Assembly: GCA_964404395.1 (NCBI GenBank)
Contig: CAYOKA010000002.1
Location: forward strand, 1 to 43,851
Length of the DNA stretch: 43,851 nt
Source of the DNA: JAAYBT01 sp964404395
GTDB taxonomy: Bacteria > Bacillota > Clostridia > Acetivibrionales > DTU013
Direction: 5' to 3'
Below the pieces are notes generated by a model, which had not been told where the DNA came from, ran no database searches, and saw nothing but the letters and a program-made list of their open reading frames with translations. This document shows, one piece after another, positions 41,382 through 43,851 of the stretch. Both the position numbers and the translations under genes were made by a program. Within the stretch, counting starts at the first letter, position 1. Every line of letters begins with the position of its first letter.

Positions 41382-43316
41382 ATGAATGTGGCTAATAGTA
41401 TCAGTATAATTTTTACAAAAGAAGAAAACTGTAAAGGGTGTAATAAGTGTATAGGAGTATGTCCTGTAAAAATTGCTAATGAAGCATATGTAAATGGGAA
41501 TGGAGAAAACAAGATTAAGGTGAATGCGCAAATGTGCATCCACTGCGGTAAATGTATTACTGTTTGTGACCATAATGCGAGAGACTATTACGATGACACG
41601 GAGAAAATGTTTAATGACCTGAAGGAGGGGCAGAAGATTTCAATTATAGCAGCCCCGGCATTCAGAACTAATTACAGCAACTATAGAAAAATACTTGGTT
41701 TCCTCAAATCAAGAGGAGTAAATTTAGCCTATGACGTATCCTTCGGTGCCGATATAACTACCTGGGCCTACCTTAAGGCCGTTAAGGATAAAAAGCTGGA
41801 TAGCATAATTGCTCAGCCCTGTCCGGCCATTGTAAACTATGTAGAAAAATATAAACCAGAGCTGATTGATAGGTTGGCACCCATACACAGCCCCGCATTG
41901 TGTACTGCAGTATATTTGAGGGATGTTGTGAAGAACAGTGACAAAATAGCCTTTTTATCGCCCTGTATAGCAAAGAAGGATGAATTTGATGCTGTAGAAA
42001 CTAAGGGTTATGTTGAATACAATGTGACATTTAAAAAGCTCATGGATTATATCAACGAAAGTAAGATAAATCTGGATAGCTTCAAAGAGGAAAGCTTTGA
42101 TAACATAGAAGATGGACTAGGCTTTCTATTTCCAAGACCCGGTGGCTTAAAGGAAAATGTGCTGGCAAGGGTGCCCAAAGCAAGAGTTAGACAGGTAGAG
42201 GGGACAGAACATGTAATAGATTACCTGGAAAGCTATGCAAGCAGGGACAGCCAGGGCAAAAAAATGCCACTTCTGATTGATGCGCTCAACTGCATTCTGG
42301 GCTGTAATGTAGGTACTGGCACAGAGGGCAGCGCCGATATAGATGATGTGGATTTACAGCTCGATGAAATAAAAACAAAAAAGACTGATAACAAGAGGGT
42401 AAACAAAAAGAAGATTGATAAGCTCTATAAATATTTCGATAAAAAACTAGATTTATCACTTTTTATAAGAGAATACTCCAATAAGTCCAAGCTAGACTAT
42501 GTTAAGCTGGAAACTGACAGAGAATTGGAAGGAGTTTATTCTCAGATGCACAAAGGCACGGAAGAATCTAGGAATATTAACTGTAATGCTTGTGGTTACG
42601 GGAATTGCAGAAAAATGGCATCGGCAATATTTAAGGGCACGAATCATAAGGAAAATTGTATACAGTACAATAAAGAAGAGCTTTTGATAGAAAATGAAAT
42701 TATAGGTGAAAAGGAGCACAAAAGCAGAGAATATGCTGAAGAGGTTAAATTGTTAAAGGTGCAAGCTGACAAAAACCTAAGCTATGTGAAATCATCAGTT
42801 GAAGAAATAATCGCTGCGGTAAATGAAATAATTGAAGGCGGCGAGGAGGTTAATATAAATCTTACAGAAATATTAGAAAGCTCCGCCGATGTAATGGGAG
42901 TTTCAAAGGAATTGAAGGAGATAACTGAAAAGCTTGATCAAGGATTTAAAAAGTTTTCCGATGCTACACAAGAGATTATTGGTGTTTCAGAGCAAACCAA
43001 TTTGTTGTCACTAAACGCAGCTATAGAGGCGGCCCGGGCAGGAGAGCATGGCAAAGGCTTCTCGGTAGTTGCAAACGAAGTTAAAGCATTGTCAAACACA
43101 TCCAAGTTAGTTGCTAGTTCTACTCAAACAGAGGAAAAACAAATATTTGCGATAGTAGAAAAGCTAGTTGAAATAGCAAATGATTTAGGCATAAAAACAA
43201 ACTCTATAAACGATGCAATAACAACCATTTCGGGAACAATAGAGGAGATTTTAGCAAAGACGATGGATGTTGAAAGCACTTCAGAGCAACTAATAGGGAC
43301 AAAGAACTTAGAATAG
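41382..43316 (+). CDS. soluble chemoreceptor-like protein with ferredoxin and [FeFe]-hydrogenase-like domains
   Basis: 644 aa, no membrane segment. Order: two [4Fe-4S] ferredoxin motifs (Cys17-20-23-27 and 52-55-58-62); a hydrogenase large-subunit-like domain (about 80-330) keeping the four H-cluster-type cysteines in QPCPAIV (147), LSPCIAKKDEF (195) and NCILGC (304, 308); a third cluster domain CNACGYGNC...C (401, 404, 409, 426); and a coiled-coil methyl-accepting signalling domain whose hairpin reads EQTNLLSLNAAIEAARAGEHGKGFSVVANEVKAL (537-570). The Cys before the first H-cluster Cys (proton relay in active enzymes) is Pro146. Likely a cytoplasmic redox or H2 sensor feeding CheA or a similar system; catalysis is doubtful. 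It has no close Shine-Dalgarno sequence. Confidence 0.9.
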   Translation: MNVANSISIIFTKEENCKGCNKCIGVCPVKIANEAYVNGNGENKIKVNAQMCIHCGKCITVCDHNARDYYDDTEKMFNDLKEGQKISIIAAPAFRTNYSNYRKILGFLKSRGVNLAYDVSFGADITTWAYLKAVKDKKLDSIIAQPCPAIVNYVEKYKPELIDRLAPIHSPALCTAVYLRDVVKNSDKIAFLSPCIAKKDEFDAVETKGYVEYNVTFKKLMDYINESKINLDSFKEESFDNIEDGLGFLFPRPGGLKENVLARVPKARVRQVEGTEHVIDYLESYASRDSQGKKMPLLIDALNCILGCNVGTGTEGSADIDDVDLQLDEIKTKKTDNKRVNKKKIDKLYKYFDKKLDLSLFIREYSNKSKLDYVKLETDRELEGVYSQMHKGTEESRNINCNACGYGNCRKMASAIFKGTNHKENCIQYNKEELLIENEIIGEKEHKSREYAEEVKLLKVQADKNLSYVKSSVEEIIAAVNEIIEGGEEVNINLTEILESSADVMGVSKELKEITEKLDQGFKKFSDATQEIIGVSEQTNLLSLNAAIEAARAGEHGKGFSVVANEVKALSNTSKLVASSTQTEEKQIFAIVEKLVEIANDLGIKTNSINDAITTISGTIEEILAKTMDVESTSEQLIGTKNLE

Positions 43317-43336
43317 ATTAAGCTGTTTTCTATATC

Positions 43337-43379
43337 AAAAATCCCTGAACCGCTTATTCAAGCACTTCAGGGATTTTTC
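43337..43379 (+). terminator. Rho-independent terminator, bidirectional
   Basis: AAAATCCCTGAA / TTCAGGGATTTTT stem with a 16-nt loop and T or A tracts on both sides, 20 bp after the receptor stop. It can also end transcripts of the tRNA cluster on the minus strand. Confidence 0.9.
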
Positions 43380-43382
43380 TTT

Positions 43383-43457
43383 TGGAGGCGCCACCCAGAT
43401 TCGAACCGGGGAATAAGGGTTTTGCAGACCCTTGCCTTACCACTTGGCTATGGCGCC
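43383..43457 (-). tRNA. tRNA-Cys (GCA)
   Basis: Complete cloverleaf on the minus strand: acceptor GGCGCCA/TGGCGCC, D-loop AGCCAAGTGGTAAGGC, anticodon loop CTGCAAA, T-loop GGTTCGAATC, U73 as usual for Cys, and encoded CCA. Confidence 0.96.
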
Positions 43458-43539
43458 ACATTGCAGATGCCAGAAACTGGATTCGCGAAGCCGGGTTGCT
43501 TGGCCTCTACCCTCCAGTCCCTAATCACTGCATTATTCT

Positions 43540-43614
43540 TGGAGCGGGATACGAGATTCGGACTCGCGACTTTCACCTTGGCAAGGTGACACTCTACCAC
43601 TGAGTTAATCCCGC
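43540..43614 (-). tRNA. tRNA-Gly (GCC)
   Basis: Complete cloverleaf on the minus strand: acceptor GCGGGAT/ATCCCGC, D-arm AACTCAGTGGTAGAGT, anticodon loop TTGCCAA in a CACCT/AGGTG stem, T-loop GTCCGAATC, U73 and encoded CCA. Confidence 0.96.
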
Positions 43615-43620
43615 ATTTTC

Positions 43621-43669
43621 TAGCTTTTGCTTGCGCAAAAAGTTTCTTCGGTAAGCGATTTTCATTCGC
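43621..43669. repeat. 49-bp direct repeat, copy 1 (between tRNA genes)
   Basis: Identical to 43738-43786. Each copy holds two small hairpins (TTTTGC..GCAAAA and GCGA..TCGC). It lies just upstream of tRNA-Gly on the transcribed strand. Confidence 0.9.
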
Positions 43670-43737
43670 AAAACGCAACCACCCTCACTGCGTGAGGTTT
43701 TATACTGTAGATTATACCGCCTTTGGCGGATAATCAA

Positions 43738-43786
43738 TAGCTTTTGCTTGCGCAAAAAGTTTCTTCGGTAAGCGATTTTCATTCGC
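43738..43786. repeat. 49-bp direct repeat, copy 2 (between tRNA genes)
   Basis: Second identical copy, 20 bp from the 3' end of tRNA-Phe. The 68 bp between the two copies hold the hairpins CCTCAC-TGC-GTGAGG and CCGCC-TTT-GGCGG. Confidence 0.9.
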
Positions 43787-43805
43787 TATGCTCATGAAAA
43801 CGCTT

Positions 43806-43851
43806 TGGTGCCCAGAGCCGGAATCGAACCAGCGACACGTGGATTTTCAGT
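43806..43851 (-). tRNA. tRNA-Phe (GAA), 5' part outside window
   Basis: The 3' half on the minus strand: anticodon loop CTGAAAA with the 3' stem TCCAC, variable loop GTGTC, T-arm GCTGGTTCGATTCCGGC, acceptor strand TCTGGGC, A73 and encoded CCA. Confidence 0.9.

Noticed and set aside
41125..41385. An 86-codon frame ending in an ATGA overlap with the hydrogenase-like gene
   Set aside because: Its only start is a TTG inside the promoter, there is no internal ATG or ribosome site, and stems of the leader RNA explain the sequence better. The ATGA overlap is noted but not enough alone.
43383..43603. 73-codon frame over the tRNA genes
   Set aside because: It is produced by reading across the antisense of tRNA-Cys and tRNA-Gly.

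Overview
The window looks like a scaffold piece from a spore-forming, moderate-GC member of the class Clostridia (Firmicutes), perhaps from the Ruminiclostridium/Acetivibrio side. The supporting evidence is the ctsR-mcsA-mcsB-clpC operon, Rex, the spore-cortex amidase CwlD, a T-box ahead of an archaeal-type proS, an N-terminal-SLH surface protein, strong AGGAGG ribosome binding sites and sigma-A promoters. A run of 100 N (1397-1496) is a scaffold gap inside a short-repeat array.

Layout. 1-3557: end of a carbohydrate/glycerol region (araM-like glycerol-1-phosphate dehydrogenase, araD, a 44-aa small protein, glpK), all on the minus strand. 3708-6492: secreted cell-wall proteins (peptidoglycan-binding protein, SH3-CAP protein) and a small membrane protein. 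6520-11443: proS with T-box and promoter, a divergent ispF pointing the other way, ispD, yacL (PIN-TRAM) and carD. 11752-16703: a Wzy/WaaL-like membrane protein and a 963-aa SLH/FN3 surface protein. 17056-22376: an unknown clostridial protein, radA, a GH15 glucoamylase-like enzyme and a divergently transcribed membrane GT2. 22657-27552: clpC-mcsB-mcsA-ctsR with a consensus CtsR operator just downstream of a sigma-A promoter. 27683-32007: an EF-G-like GTPase, a DUF4349 lipoprotein and rex. 32038-35447: aroF-tyrA-aroA, in which the aroA product has lost the usual PEP-binding arginines. 35718-40310: a gene remnant, an ABC-F ATPase, cwlD, a membrane protein and a REC-GGDEF regulator. 40523-43316: tag, then a long structured leader RNA and a soluble hydrogenase-like chemoreceptor. 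43383-43851: tRNA-Cys, tRNA-Gly and part of tRNA-Phe.

The central part resembles the conserved Firmicutes order ctsR-mcsA-mcsB-clpC-radA-(disA)-yacL-ispD-ispF. Here polysaccharide and surface genes are inserted into it, no disA is seen, and ispF is inverted. Three repeat families lie between genes. The first is a GGGGACGGTTCTC repeat in direct and inverted arrays, one of which has become the 3' end of clpC. The second is a 110-bp palindromic element in two copies with compensatory stem changes, one of them in the ctsR leader. The third is a 49-bp direct repeat between tRNAs.

The items most worth a second look are the hydrogenase-like chemoreceptor with its structured leader, the altered EPSP-synthase homologue, the covarying palindromic element, and a shared TTGACAA-N4-TTGTC palindrome on two -35 boxes.
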